Shown one piece after another: positions 38,510 to 51,026 of a stretch of DNA of 64,000 nucleotides. The stretch covers positions 97,528,005 to 97,592,004 of the forward strand of contig OZ026621.1 in assembly GCA_964020975.1 (NCBI GenBank), read 5' to 3'. The translations under genes were made by a program, and so were the position numbers. Within the stretch, counting starts at the first letter, position 1. Each line of letters starts with the position of its first letter. The notes under the pieces are model-generated. The model was not told the DNA's origin. It saw only the letters and a list, made by a program, of their open reading frames with translations, and searched no databases. The DNA is from Hermodice carunculata. Lineage: Eukaryota > Annelida > Polychaeta > Eunicida > Amphinomidae.

Positions 38510-39930
38510 ATGCTGAATTCAGATGATGGACTGGATGAAATCTTGAGTCAGGCCTTGGATATGAACGAGGATTATGGTCATGACAACCTGTCGGTGACAG
38601 CTGGTATTTTACAGGCAGTTAACAATGATGGTTTGGAGTTGGATGACAATCAGTTGAGCCAAGCTATCGCATATTTTGAACAAACTGGTGATAATGTGGA
38701 TCCGTCATATGACTTGGGCATAGGCTGGCTATTACATGAGAACAATGAAAGAGTCCCTCCAGATAATGATTCTTGGTTTGCTGATCCTGTCAACGACAAA
38801 GAAAACAGGGAATTACAGCCCAAAGAACACAAATTGGGCTACACATGTTTTGTCCCAGTGGTGTTGCTCACGCAATGCATGAACATGCGGCCGTGATGGA
38901 GTTTATTCTCAATCTACAATGCATGCTTCATCAATGATACTGCTGAAATGGACGATGCTTTATGCAAGTTTATAATGGAAGTTCGACGTGATGACGAGTG
39001 TGTTTATCCTCTGAACACTTTGTACAACATTTGTTGTGGGCTTCTCCGTAATTTATGGGAGAGCGCAGAGTATGGATTTAACTTCATGGATGAAAAAGAT
39101 CATCGCTTAGTGAACTTTCAAAAGACTTTGGATGCAAGAATAAAATTACTAATGAAACAAGGTGCTGGAATGGAGAGAAGACACGCTGAACCTATTATGC
39201 CCAACAAGGACAGAATTTTGTGGCAGACGGAAGAACGTGGCATGGCAAATTCCTTCAGTTTGCCTAATACGGTTTTCTACCATAACTGTAAACTGTTTGG
39301 TCTTCATGGGATCAACAAACATAAAGAATTATCATGTGATCAGTTTGAGATAAGTCAGGATAAACATGGTTCATACGTCATTTAGTTATCATAGCTGTGC
39401 TTAAAAAAATCTGCAATGAAGCAAAGAAAGCTCGAGATAAAGAACATCAAGCATTACGCCAGTGGTAGTGTTCTACCTGAAAGTGATCGATGCATTAATT
39501 GTGAACATGTACAGAACAAACTCCAGTTGCATTCGCAAAGCGGGACCATAATTCGGCATCCCTTGGGCGGACATACACTGCGATATTTCAAAGCTGTTGT
39601 TGGTGTGAACAAACTTGGTAAACTTATAAAAGAAATGTGCCATAAAGCTGTTCTTGCTTTCACAAATCATTCCAGGAAAAGAACATGCACTACGGCTTTA
39701 TTTAAGCTGGTGTTGACAAGCAAATGATCACTTACCGCACTCGGCACCGGAGTAAGGCTGATGAGCCTCAAAAAAACCGTGAGCTGGTGATCGAACAGGA
39801 GAAAAAAAGTGACACTCATGAATCTCGATCTGTTGGGGCATCCAGTGACGCCGATGTTCCACAATCTGTGGTGTTCAACAACTGTGCTTTTCATATACAT
39901 GTAACACTCGGACATGTCAGAAGTTACTAA
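38510..39930 (+). pseudogene. Crypton / ZMYM-QRICH1-type tyrosine recombinase relic
   Basis: Crypton DNA transposons encode tyrosine recombinases, and ZMYM2 and QRICH1 carry domesticated descendants (DUF3504). After an acidic N-terminal region (GLDEILSQALDMNEDY) comes PKNTNWATHVLSQW near 38820, the family's core-binding start, in another frame. Then 38948-39385 reads DDALCKFIMEVRRDD...YPLNTLYNICCGLLRNLWE...AEPIMPNKDRILWQ...NTVFYHNCKLFGLHG. At 39416-39730 come KLIKEMCHKA and NHSRKRTCTTALF, the catalytic HxxR-like block. From 39724 a third frame gives MITYRTRHRSKA and QSVVFNNCAFHIHV, the usual C-terminal end. Frame changes and internal stops make it inactive. No Crypton-type short direct ends are located. 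Confidence 0.85.
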
Positions 39931-40308
39931 TCATGTTGCTGGTATCATCTTTTAATGACACCAAGAGCAAAATTTAGATCTAACGTTTCAGTGTTCGCAG
40001 TTCTGATTGCCTAAAAATTAAGCGCTTTTTGGATATACATTTCCCATGCATTGAATTTACATTTTCAATCGGGTAAGAAGATCTTTGAACTTTTGACATT
40101 TAATTTGTTTGCGTTAATGAACCCAAGTAAACTATTATTAAACTGCGAAGTTGAAACTGTTCCTACAACTTCAAGACATGTTTTTGATTGAAAAATGTAA
40201 ATTTTGCAAGCAAATCAATTTGTATTTTAGCTGGAGGCAGTCCCTAAGATAATGAATAGTTTTGCTGGAGAAGAAAAAAAATGATGGCAAGTTGTGCGTG
40301 CACTCAAA
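39931..40308. other. No gene identified
   Basis: AT-rich unique sequence between the recombinase relic and the MITE. Confidence 0.5.
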
Positions 40309-40310
40309 TA

Positions 40311-41531
40311 CAGTAAAACCTGTCTATTGCGTACACCTGTGGTTCTGGCAAAAGTGTCCGCAATAGACAGGTGTCCACAATAGGCAGGGGCTGAACTTTT
40401 GGGATTTCAGGGTACATTTGTATCAAAGGAGATAAACTTGTATAGACTGTCATAAAATATGCACATGTGTACCCATCTTATTCCACTACATCATTATAAT
40501 AATAAAAAAACAGGAAAACTCAAAGTTAGATAACTTGATTACATTGCAACAACACAAATTTCAACTAATATAAATGGCTGAAATATATTTCACCAGTACA
40601 TGTTCATGTATGAACGTAATGTTAAGTTCACATTTGTTATGTGTCCCGGCTGCCACATTGTATTCTGCATATCCTAATGAGCACAATGTACACATACAAG
40701 GTTGTACACAGGCTTTCATTAAATGTACAGCAGTCTGCATGGCATAATATTAAACTTTGTCACAGGTACAATGTAAGCCTTTTTGCACAAGTGATCATAC
40801 AGCATTTGATCTCAGTTTTGTACATTATGCCCCTGACACTTTAATAAAACTCATCTTAACTTGGGATTTTATAGTTTTTATCTATTAAGGGAAAATTGTG
40901 TATGTATGGGCTTACCAGGCTAAAGAAAGTTTGCGTAATTTCTTTTATTAACAGAAAAGGAACAAACATACCACAGAGATATCCTATCCTTTGGGTACAG
41001 TATAACTGTATGTGCCATTGTAAGAAATTGTGAATAACTTCACATGAGTCTCAGTGGTTCCTTTGTTTTAGGGTTAATGATCTATCTATGGAGCTTAATT
41101 GTTAGATAGACAGAGAAAGTGTGAGAAACCTCACTCAACAGGAGCACCAGTGCTCAGAGACACCTGGCATGTTTGTTGAGGCACTGCAGCCTAGCTGCTT
41201 GGCTGAGTGAACTTATTATGTGTAACAGGCCAGTGAACAATGGATTAATTAGTCTTTGATTCCAGCTTAACATGCACGGCATTGTTCAGGCATTACAGCT
41301 TGGAACATAACAAGTTGCAAAAAATACATTGATATATTGTGTCCGCAATAGACAGGTTTTTTTTGCATTTGGTACACCAAAAAGTGTCCGCAATACACAA
41401 TAGACAGGTGTCCACTGTAGACAGGTATCACCAATATGAAAATGACTTTAAAATATTCGGTTCTGGCCAAAACTGTCCGCATTAAGCAGGTGTCCACAGT
41501 AGACAGGTGTCCACAAGGACAGGTTTTACTG
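40311..41531. mobile_element. Non-autonomous TA-targeting MITE, copy B (inverted)
   Basis: Inverse copy of 8788-10005, 1,221 bp, about 97% identical by eye. Ends are CAGTAAAACCTGTC and GACAGGTTTTACTG, with TA at 40309-40310 and 41532-41533. The flanks are ordinary unique sequence here, not microsatellite, which fixes the element's ends unambiguously. Small open frames within it mirror those in copy A and are not genes. Confidence 0.92.
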
Positions 41532-41533
41532 TA

Positions 41534-42020
41534 AATGTTCATTTAGATGTTCTGCTTTGTGCCTTTTCTTGCAATTCATGCAGCATCCATGCTAGACCTG
41601 GTTGGTGCATGAATACCATTCAAACAATCATGACCGGTCAGATTTTTATCACACTATGATTTTACACCAGGGTACAGGACAATACACCATGGTCCTTTGG
41701 TCCTGTACCCTGGTAAAAGATCAAAAAGAATCAGGGCTGCCTATGAGACAACAGATCACACACTGTTGTACCTGAAGTACCCATTGTACATTGTCGTATC
41801 GATGAGACACTGTAGTACTGAAATCCAATTGTACATTGTCATACCAATAAGCTTTGAACACACACACTGATTTGCTATGCAGTAAATCAAATTTTTTGTT
41901 TTGTTTTGTTAATGTTTTCTACTTCCCACAAACACGTTTTGGGATTTTGAGACTTCCACAGGCAATATGATGAGATTCCTCCTAACCCCTGACATAAAAG
42001 CTTTCTTTTCAGGACTTCAG
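41534..42020. other. No gene identified
   Basis: Unique sequence with a short imperfect palindrome around 41670-41720 (CCAGGGTACAGGAC ... GTCCTGTACCCTGG). Confidence 0.5.
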
Positions 42021-42021
42021 G

Positions 42022-44596
42022 ACTAGAACAAGAGGCCCATGGGCCTAATGCTCTGCTGGCACTATAGCCATCTTGCACCTTTTCATTTTAAAGTTGCCAG
42101 TCCTCAAGTGCCTTCTGAACATGTACAGTTTATGTGATTTAATGTCTTGTTTGTCCACCAGATGGCACTTCGCTCCACATGTAGCCCTTGTTTATTTGTG
42201 CAATTCCTGTGATGGATATTGCTGCATGTGCCAAGACAACAATGAGCAAGTTCTTAATTTTATGTGCTGAGTGACCTTGGAACAGAAGATCAAGGTCACC
42301 CGCAGTATGTACTACAAGATGGCGTTAGGCCTGGTGCTGTCCTGACATTGCCATTGATGTCCAACCTACACCCTGCCATTACAAATTCACCTCTTCTAAC
42401 TTTACAGGCATGGTGACCTTACAAAAATTATTCAAGGTCACTGATATCACATAAGATCTTAGCTTTGGACATTGTCTATATATCCTGAAAATTTGGCAAG
42501 TCTAACCCAATTACTTTTTGAGATATGGAATTCTATATCTTAAAACATATTTTTAATCATAATTTCCACTAAATTACAGATGACACCACTAGTGTCCCTA
42601 CCAATTTAGGCTTTGACCTCCTCCATGATCCCACCACATTTGGTGAAGATCTGCCAAAAATTAAAGATGCTAGAGTGTTCACAAGATTTTTATATTTTGA
42701 CCCCTATGTTGCACAATATTGTAGGTGGCACCACCGATATCGAGAAGAATCTAGATTTTTATATCCCTTATAAGTCCTGAAAGTTATATTGGGCCAACTT
42801 GAAAACTGTGGACAGTACTGTGGTCACAAGATTTTCACATTTTGAAATGTATATTACATAATACTATAGGTGGTGCCACAAACATTGATGTCGACAAAGA
42901 TTTTTATACACTTTATAACTCCTAAATATTACATGGGCCTATCTCTAGAATTGTGCGGTTCAGAGCATTCAAGAGATGACCCCAATATTCAAACTGGCCA
43001 TTTGGCCTTGACCTTTAACTCGGAGTAAAAAATTGTTATGTTCAAAGTATGTACCCAACACCCAGCTATTCATATATAGTCTGTTTGTTCAAATCGGGTT
43101 ATAACTTTTTGAGTTATTGAGGAGAAAAAATAAACTTGGACAAGCGCCAAACTCCATAATAACTTGGTCACAGTGACACAAAGGCAGGTCACCAAGTACA
43201 GTTTTATGTATCATGTAAGCAATTGCAATTTTTATCTGGAGGCTCAATTCTGTTTGCCATTGATGTCCAAGCTACACCCAGCCATTACAAAATCACCTTT
43301 TCAACTTAACAGACATGGTGACCCCACAAAAATAGATCAAGGTCATTGATATTACATAATGTTCTACCTTTGGTCATGGTCTATACATCACATACATTTG
43401 GCAAGTCTAATCCAATTTCTTTTCCAAAAATGGAATTTTACATCTTAAAATGCATTTGGTTCATAATTTCTGTCAAATTATAGATGGCGCCACTAGTATT
43501 AGCAACGTAGACTTTGATCTCCCCCACAATCCCACAAAATTTTTTGAAGATCTGCCAAAAATTAAAGATGCTAGAGTTATAGTTTATGCAAGAAAGTTCT
43601 TACCCTATTGACAAAATTGCTAAAAAGTGTGGTGTTTCTAGCAATACTGATCACTTGTCCGATACAAACTCCATATTGTTGTTTCTGTGGAATGTTTCCT
43701 GTCAGATCAGGGTAGGAGATAATTGGAACTGGTCTCTCTTGTCAAATATTTTTGTTACATACTGGTTGTTCCTTTTTTGCTATATCCAGATCAAGCGAAG
43801 TGGCTTTTGTATCACACTTATTTTCCAGTTTTAATATTAGTTCTTTGGGATATATGTTTTTTCCAATTCCCCTTTATTTCATCACCATTTTTAAAGCACA
43901 CAGGTCATCTATAAATCTTCTTGTGTGAGAATATGATCCTCTTGCAGCTGTAAAGTTTGTTTTTGCCAATTCCTCCATACATTTTGATTCATAAAAATGT
44001 AAATAAAGGTTGGCAATATATGGGGCTCGATCTGTTCCCATTGGTATGCCCACTATTTGTTGATAGACTGGTTCCAAAGCAAAAGAATGCATTGTTGATA
44101 ATGTATTCTATCATGTGAGCACACTCTTGCTTCGTGTAAGATATTCCTTTGCTCTTACCTTTATCAAATATGGCCTCAGCACCAGATGTTTTAATATACT
44201 GACATGTGCCACCTTTGAACGCTTTATCCAACATTGAAATTAACACATTGTTTAAGTCTTTCAAGTTGATCTTTGTATACAATGTTGAGAAATCAAAGGT
44301 ATGAATTGATTTGGCACCATTCGTGTTGTTGATTTTTTCAATGTCCAGTAGAATATCACCTGTGCAATCTGTAATCCACATTCTATTCACTCCCATGTAC
44401 ATTTTCACTTTTTTGCAGTAGTTAGTATGTGAATTTTTGACAAGTTTGAGAACTTTAGTGCGTCGTTTGGCAACTTGTTTCGAAACACATTTCTTTGCTG
44501 CAATGATGAACCTGAATTTAACAGGGTTTTAACGGAAGGACGGACAGACATGAGCGGTCGCATAAGCTCTGCGATCTTTGGTCAGCAGGACTAAAA
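42022..44596 (+). mobile_element. Helentron/pearl-like repeat, copy B, with an insertion
   Basis: Starts AACAAGAGGCCCATGGGCCT and ends GGAAGGACGGACAGAC then the AAGCTCTGCGATCTTTGGTC / CAGGACTAA stem, like copy A (17832-19568). The two tandem units begin near 42381 and 43287 (offset 906). The second unit is interrupted near 43577 by PLE-B copy 1, which runs to the GGACGGAC tract. Confidence 0.65.
43578..44530 (-). mobile_element. PLE-B copy 1: Penelope-like RT fragment
   Basis: Minus-strand RT of a second Penelope-like family. IHTFDFSTLYTKI (motif A, catalytic Asp) is near 44300. Then comes LISMLDKAF...YIINNAFF, then QQIVGIPMGTDRAPYIANLY near 44060 and RRFIDDLCAL (motif C) near 43920. The frame ends after a few more residues, and homology to PLE-B copy 2 continues to 43578. 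Truncated at its 5' end, where it meets GGAAGGACGGACAGAC. Internal frame changes make it inactive. Confidence 0.85.
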
Positions 44597-46780
44597 AGTC
44601 TTCCAGCCAGCATCCTCCTGGGAGTAGCCATCCTGATATGATTAATTAGTAGATGCACACAGCAGGCTGCACACCAAAGTCTGCATCTCTGCCCTGGTTT
44701 GCCTTGAAGCCCCAGTTATGAATATTTATCAGTGACTTAAACCTTCAAAAATATCTACTTCAATGAGACTCAGTTGTTCCAATTAAAAAATATAGAAAAA
44801 AATCACCAGATGACAAACCACACCCAGATGCAAGACCTGTCAAAAGCAAAATGTTCCAAGATGTGCTCCTTTGGCTATAGCCACACCAGAGAAAGACTGT
44901 AATAGGATAGCTGTAGATGTCACTTGCGCAAAAGTACTTCCACTACTCTATTCTTAAATGTCAAGACAGAGCATCAGTTGTGTGTGTGTGTGTGTATGTG
45001 GCGACACAGAGTACCATGTAAACCGATAAAGTACAGTTAAACAAATTAAGAAATTAACCATATGTCGATGATCAACATGAGTTCAAGGTTACCACAACAA
45101 GGCTGGGATTCAATTGATGCACATCATGTCATATGTCAGAGTGTAGATGTAAAATGTATACTATACGTACACAGACAGTGTCATATGTCCCAGGTATAAG
45201 GACTGTAATTTACTTAACATTGGGATATATTTTACAGTGGAATCCTGTGACAATTTGAGTCACTTTTTATGCCTCAGAGCACAATAGACACTCTGCTGTA
45301 TTGAAAGATTAGAGAAAGATATAACATCAAAACAATTATAACAACTTAAATGAACAAGCTTTAGCAGTTACAAAAGAAAAGTATACAAACTGAGTAATGT
45401 TGCAATGTGACTTACATTCAAGTTTTTAATATCGTGTTGACCGGCCCCGGCACCTGCCAGGTGGGTGGATGTGTGCCAATATGAAGGGTCATGTGACCTG
45501 CTCACATGCCCACACAGTCCCTGGACTTTTCCAACAGTTTGTAACTTTTAAATTTGAGAGGAAACAGTTGAGTGTATCATGTGTGGCAGCAGATCACAAG
45601 GAATATTGAAGTCCACAATTCTCCTAAATTGGGACTGGTGCTTTTTTTAACTGACAGTGGCAACCTGTTTGACTCTGGACTGTTGATCTTTTTGTCTTCA
45701 TTGGATGTAATGATCTAGTCAGCCACTGGTGTCAACTGCTTGCAGTATCAAATGAGTCACAAAAAACAGCCTAGGTGTAGCAATCACCATGCTGGGCAGG
45801 TTTGCGTGCAGGAATGGCCCACAGATCCCCCCTAGAATGGCTCAGTGCCTTCAGCATTTGCCTTGTCAACAGTGTCACTAAATGAAGTTAATGGCCTGAC
45901 CAATGTTTTTCCCTTCCTTCAGCTCTGCAATTGTGCGACCCTAACCCTTCTGCACCCGACAGGATTGTTCAGGTTTCACAGGCAACAAATTTAAGGCTCA
46001 AGCTCAGGTTTGGCCAGCAAATCCTTCTAACATAGGCTCTGCACAAGTTGAGAGACTGTCAAGACTCACAGGCAGCCCCATCACTGGAAGTGAGGGCTCT
46101 GAACGTTAATAAGGCTGGACTGAGAATAAGTATAACACATCTGCAGCCTCTACAAGATGACAGCGCTCATACACAACAACTGCCTTCAGGTGATAGTCAC
46201 CAGCTGGAATGCAACAGCAGTGGAGGGTAAGGAGGTTAAAATGCAGGTGCTGCAAGAGCTGCAAACGGCAAATGGAGATCTGGCTGCTGATTTACTTCCA
46301 CGAGGATCCGTAAGGAGCGCACTTAGATGACAGCCTGCCTCACATGTCACCTAACTGTTAGTCAAATATTTATAACAGCTTGAAGGTGGAACCCATCTTG
46401 TAAATGTACAACAAGCGAGATTGTTTTACTGAAGCCAAGGTGTTGGTTGATGGCTGAAGAGCATTTTAATCAAGTTAACAGTAAATGGAAAGAAACCACA
46501 TCCACAAGTCTGAACAATACAGTACAGGTCACAATTATGGACATGTTTCTTTAAATCAATGTGTGACGAAAGTACACTCTTAGTTGCAAAACTTCATCTG
46601 CTTTGTGAAAAGGAGATATTTTCATCCAGTAATTTCATGTTGATTCTCATTGTTAGCAGCAGCGGTTACTGACGGTGAAGGAAAAGAATCTGTCTTTGTA
46701 GTTCACACAGTAGAGGGACAGTGTGGGTGAGAAGATTGTTGGGGGTGAGCCTCCAGCCAATCACAGGACAACAACACAGG
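44597..46780. other. No gene identified; (TG)n at 44979-44996
   Basis: Mostly unique. A stop-free 43-codon stretch at 46194-46325 (NATAVEGKEVKMQVLQELQT) is protein-like but has no match I know and no clear splice context. Confidence 0.45.
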
Positions 46781-46784
46781 TAAG

Positions 46785-47075
46785 CATCACAGGGTAAAGC
46801 TTTTCAGGACAGCTGCACAGGCTGGCATCACAGGGTACAACAATACAGGCAAGCATACAAAACAGCTGTACAGGTTTCATACAAGACAGCTGCATGGGCT
46901 GGCATCACAAGACAGTAACACAGGCTAGCATACAAGACAGCTGCACATGCAGGCTCACATCACAAGACAGGAGCACAGGCTAGCATAGAAGAGAGCTGCA
47001 CAGGCTGGCATAACAAGACAGCTGCACAGGTTGGCATACAAGACAGCTGCACAGGCAAGCATCCCATTTGAATTC
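46785..47075. repeat. Minisatellite, ~25-bp unit
   Basis: About ten degenerate copies of ACAAGACAGCTGCACAGGCT plus GGCAT. Unit length varies as TAACA/GGAGC variants alternate. The minus-strand open frame across it follows from the repeat. Confidence 0.85.
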
Positions 47076-47800
47076 AGTACAGTTGAGGCAAGATGTGATG
47101 ACCAGGGTAAATGGGGTCAAGAGTGTATTTTCGGTCAATAGCTCTGTACAAAGGACTGATTTTACATAACAAAATAAAAGATTGGTGTAAATTTTAAGCA
47201 TTGTACATCTTCACCTGTCGACATAACAAATTAATCAGCCTGCCAAATCAACGCAGACTGTGAGCACTTTTTCTCCACAGTGTAGAGATATCTGAACTGT
47301 GAGGGACTACCTGGTTCTAGAATTTATGTATCTTTGGATCTTCTGCCAGAATCAGGGAACATGTACCTCTGTACCAGGACAAAATGTTCCTGGGAATAAG
47401 CTGCCGATAAGCACCCTGCAGCAGGTGGACTGATGCACAGTCTACCACTTACTTAGCAGCCAATACTGTCACATTTCTAGGTACTGAAGTAATTACTAAT
47501 CGACAAAATCTGAAGATTGAGCTGATCCAGATACTGGATTCTTGAGGAATTTGGAGCCTACTTTCGAAGACTGTGCCAGTCAAAGAAAGAAAAAAAAAAA
47601 AAAGAATGCAAAACTGCATGCTCTTTAAAGGTACAGATTTCCTTCAACTGCCCATGGTCCAGCAAGTGTCACCGCGCCTCAGGCCAAATTACCACAGCCC
47701 TCACTGGAAACAGCATACCTAGCATGCAAGGGCTATATGCCCTATAAATACTTTACATGGTTTGTTGAAGTAGGTAGCTAAGAAATCGCCTAAACAAAAT
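47076..47800. other. No gene identified
   Basis: Unique sequence with a poly-A run at 47588-47604. Confidence 0.5.
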
Positions 47801-47804
47801 CTAA

Positions 47805-47886
47805 GGCACTTACTGAATGTTAATTAATTAATTTATGAACAGCATTTACTGAATGTTAATTAATTAATTAATTTATGAAGCAGCAT
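47805..47886. repeat. Two-copy tandem repeat with TTAA core
   Basis: TTACTGAATGTTAATTAATT then AATTTATGAACAGCA occurs twice, the second with one more AATT. Confidence 0.85.
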
Positions 47887-47954
47887 TGCTGGTCAAAGAA
47901 AATTATCAAAACATCACACCTAAAATATATAGCTTAGCTGCCATAAACATTTGA

Positions 47955-48300
47955 GATGGCAACATTTTGCTATCAGTTTCCAATTCAAAGGACATACAGA
48001 CAAACCAACACATCTTAAAAACCCTTTCATAAAAGTTTAGCTTCATAAGCCTATTACTATTAATAAGAGTGTTTTAGAGGTATCCAGCACTATGGCCCCT
48101 TCATTCACTAAAAAGTGAAGAGTATAACATTTTAGATGGTAATATTTTGCAATCAGTTTCTAATTAAAAGGATGGACAGAAAAACCAACAACTCTCACTT
48201 ATATGTTTAGCTTCATAAGCCTTCTATTATTAATGAGAGGGTGTTAGGGGTATCCAGCACCATGGCCCCTTCTTACACTCAAAGAAAATGAAGGGTATTA
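47955..48300. repeat. Tandem duplication, ~180-bp unit
   Basis: Both units contain ATTTTGCWATCAGTTTCYAATT, GGACAGA-like, TAGCTTCATAAGCC, GGTATCCAGCAC and ATGGCCCCTTC in order. Confidence 0.8.
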
Positions 48301-49170
48301 AAGCATGTACACTAATGACATCTAGACAGAATATATTGTGCATTTGTTTAATTTTGCTGTGTTCTTCTTATTGCTTATTTTGGTGACGCTTCAAAACCTT
48401 GACATTGGGAACAGAGTGAAAAAGTTTTTTTAACGTGGCATTGCTTGAAAGTACAATTAATGTAGTAAATTTCAAGTCTCAGTGAAAGGTCCAAAATACA
48501 AAACCTGTGAAACTAAATGCCCTTGGAAATATATGTATTGACAGTACATGTGCTGATAATGAAAGGAATGATGACTTGATCCCTGAATATCTACAATAAC
48601 ACAACATAAAAATGTCTTCCAGCCAATGTCCAACAGACTATAAAGATAGGAATCTGAGCCTCAATACACCCATATTTCTTCATGTGTCTTTCATATCTGC
48701 TTTGTTCTTGCTCAAACCACCCAAAAGAGCATGTAAATTGCCAATGGCTTCAATGCTAGTACTCACAATAATTTCTTTTTACACAACAAAAAATATTTTG
48801 GTGAGAATTGTAGATGTGGCATCATGGTAGCATGTTACAGGTCAACAGCTTTCTTTGCACATGTTGACTGCATTGTGGTTAACCCAAGGAAAGCTGTTGA
48901 CTCAGGTCGTCATCCAACCTGCAAAGGGTTAGTCCAAACAGACTGACACTGCCGTGGTGACATTGATCATTTCTGACTCTGGAAGCATGGGACTGGCTCA
49001 GCAAAATGCACCTTGGGTGACATACAGACAAGCGAGGACCTACCTGTCTTTCATGCAGACATGTACGCAATGCCAAGGTATAGGTACAAATGTTTAAACT
49101 GAAGATTTGTGATGTTAGGCCCTAATAGAAAACTTTCTCGCAGCGGAATGAGTTGGAACTGACATTAATA
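48301..49170. other. No gene identified
   Basis: Unique sequence. A string identical to 17760-17779 (AAGGAAAGCTGTTGACTCAG) is at 48887-48906, with looser similarity around it. Confidence 0.5.
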
Positions 49171-49177
49171 AGAGAAT

Positions 49178-49432
49178 ATGTTGGGCTGCAAATGTTCATT
49201 AAGTGATATAGTGAATGGCTGCAAAAGCTCATCAAGTGATATAGTGGATGGCTGCAAATATTCAAGTGATAGAGTGAATGGCTGAAAATGCTCATTAAGT
49301 GATATAGTGGACAGATGCAAATGCTCATTAAGTGATATAGTGAATGGCTGCTATTGTTCATTAAGTGATATAGTGGACAGATGCAAATTTTTATCAAGTG
49401 ATATAGTGAATGGCTGCAAATGTTCATCAAAG
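49178..49432. repeat. 36-bp minisatellite, 7 units
   Basis: Unit ATGCTCATTAAGTGATATAG plus TGAATGGCTGCAA, alternating GAATGGC and GACAGAT variants. Because 36 is a multiple of three, the minus strand stays open (a 12-residue repeat with SHSLYHLM). I regard that frame as a consequence of the repeat, not a gene. Confidence 0.9.
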
Positions 49433-49439
49433 TGAGATA

Positions 49440-50245
49440 ATGACTAACTTAGGTTTTCTCTTTCAAATGTGACAGTGACTGGTTTGAAAATATTTGAAGT
49501 AAAAAAGAGATGCTCACTAAGCATGCACATACAGCTGTGCAAAAATTAGGCACATGTTTTCATTCAGACCCTGATACTCAGGATGAGTCTGTTAAAATGG
49601 GGAAGCAATAAAGTAGCTAAACTGACCAATTTAATTAATCAACTCAAATCTAACAGCTGTTTTTCCTTTATTTTCATGGTCACACGTGCTGTCCTTTCTC
49701 ATGTCATGTAAACATGCTGGAACAGCTTGAGGATAAGTGTACACAGCATAGCAGACTAATTAAGTAAACATGGTGGAACAGCTTGAAGTCAAGGATCTAC
49801 TTGGCTCTAATGTTTCCATATTTATTGTGATAGCATTGCTGTGATAGGCACTAGTAAAATAAACAGGGGAATTTCACTGCTTGACTGAATTATCCAATGG
49901 CAATGGTTTACCTGATGTGTGTCTTTATCCGGTCAGGTAAAATACAGTATATCACAAGTCAAGACTGCTGTCACAACTAGCTGATCCACTTGCCTCAACT
50001 CAACTCATGCTGGTTAATGCCAGACAAGAGAAAGACTTCTGATTCTACTGATATGCCCACTCCTATAGGCACTGTCAAGAGAACAAAAAGTACCATGCAG
50101 CCTCCAAGCCGAAAGTTATTGCTGAGCAACATGGAAACAGACACACACACACAGAGAAATTAGAATAAACAAGACACTTACCAATAACTGGAAAAAGCAA
50201 ATGGTCTCCCTTGAAGTCATGCAAAGTAACAGGTATGCCAAATGT
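49440..50245. other. No gene recognised
   Basis: Unique sequence. The stretch 50035-50120 (DSTDMPTPIGTVKRTKSTM) might be the N-terminal tail of the Jerky-type transposase that follows. Confidence 0.4.
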
Positions 50246-50249
50246 GGGC

Positions 50250-50524
50250 CCAAGGAAGAGATGTGGCCAGCCCTAGAGAACGAGCTGTACACAAGGATCA
50301 CAGACAAGAGGCAAGATGGATAAATTGTCAGCAGATCTGCAATGAGACAAGACCTGCACATTGCAGTGAAGGAAAAGTTGATAGATTTCAAGGTAACCAA
50401 CAACTGGTGTTCTTGCATTGTTTGTGAAGCACCACAGCCTCACTAAGAGCAAGAACACATTTTGCACGGAAGATGCTATCCCACCACAAGACTAAGATAA
50501 TGGATTTTCACTCGTATGTGATCA
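50250..50524 (+). pseudogene. Pogo/Jerky-type transposase, DNA-binding part
   Basis: Pogo/Tigger and Jerky proteins carry a CENP-B/Tc5-type HTH before a DDE domain. Here the plus strand gives KEKLIDFKVTNNWCSC (near 50370-50430), the usual FKxTNGWxxRF helix. After a frame change comes LRARTHFARKMLSHHKTKIM and DFHSYVIRVR (to 50524), the family's LRxxTxxAQKLPxDxxxKIxxF segment. The catalytic part lies 1.3 kb downstream at 51850-52430, so the gene is split by later insertions. Confidence 0.7.
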
Positions 50525-51020
50525 GGGTGAGGTAGGAAAACAATTACATGTACCGGTATGCACTGTCACTGATCAAAAATACGGACAAGACCCCAATGAC
50601 AGGCTAAATTAAGCCTATAAGTTTATGCACCTGACACCATGATGCTACCATCTTCTGATCAGTGGATACTGAGCAATCGGAGCTTCCCTTCATTCCAAGA
50701 ATTTCCTGGCATCGGTCAACAAGTAGTTTCTGTTTTAGTGGGTTACACTTGATAATTTTGGCAGCAATCCTTTAAAACTCCATTTAATTTTTGCGAAATT
50801 TCCCAACTCGTGACCCCGTCAGCACCTGTACACACCAAAAATATGTAACTGGCTTAGGAAGTTGTTAACAGGATTGTTCAAAATATATTTCTTTAGTTTT
50901 GTTTTCTTGTTTCACATAGGTTATTTCTGATTGTATGTTTTTTGTCTTCCAAAACTTCTTATATCATTGCATCATGGCTTTATGTGGCCACTTTTTGCTT
51001 TTATTCAGTGTGAGGCTTTA
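50525..51020. other. No gene identified
   Basis: Sequence inserted between the two halves of the Jerky-type relic; nothing recognised. Confidence 0.4.
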
Positions 51021-51026
51021 TTAAAT

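Noticed and set aside
46785-47075. CRISPR-like array
   Set aside because: Repeats are adjacent and degenerate with no unique spacers, and the DNA is animal.
49122-49430. 102-codon repeat protein
   Set aside because: The frame stays open only because the minisatellite unit is 36 bp.
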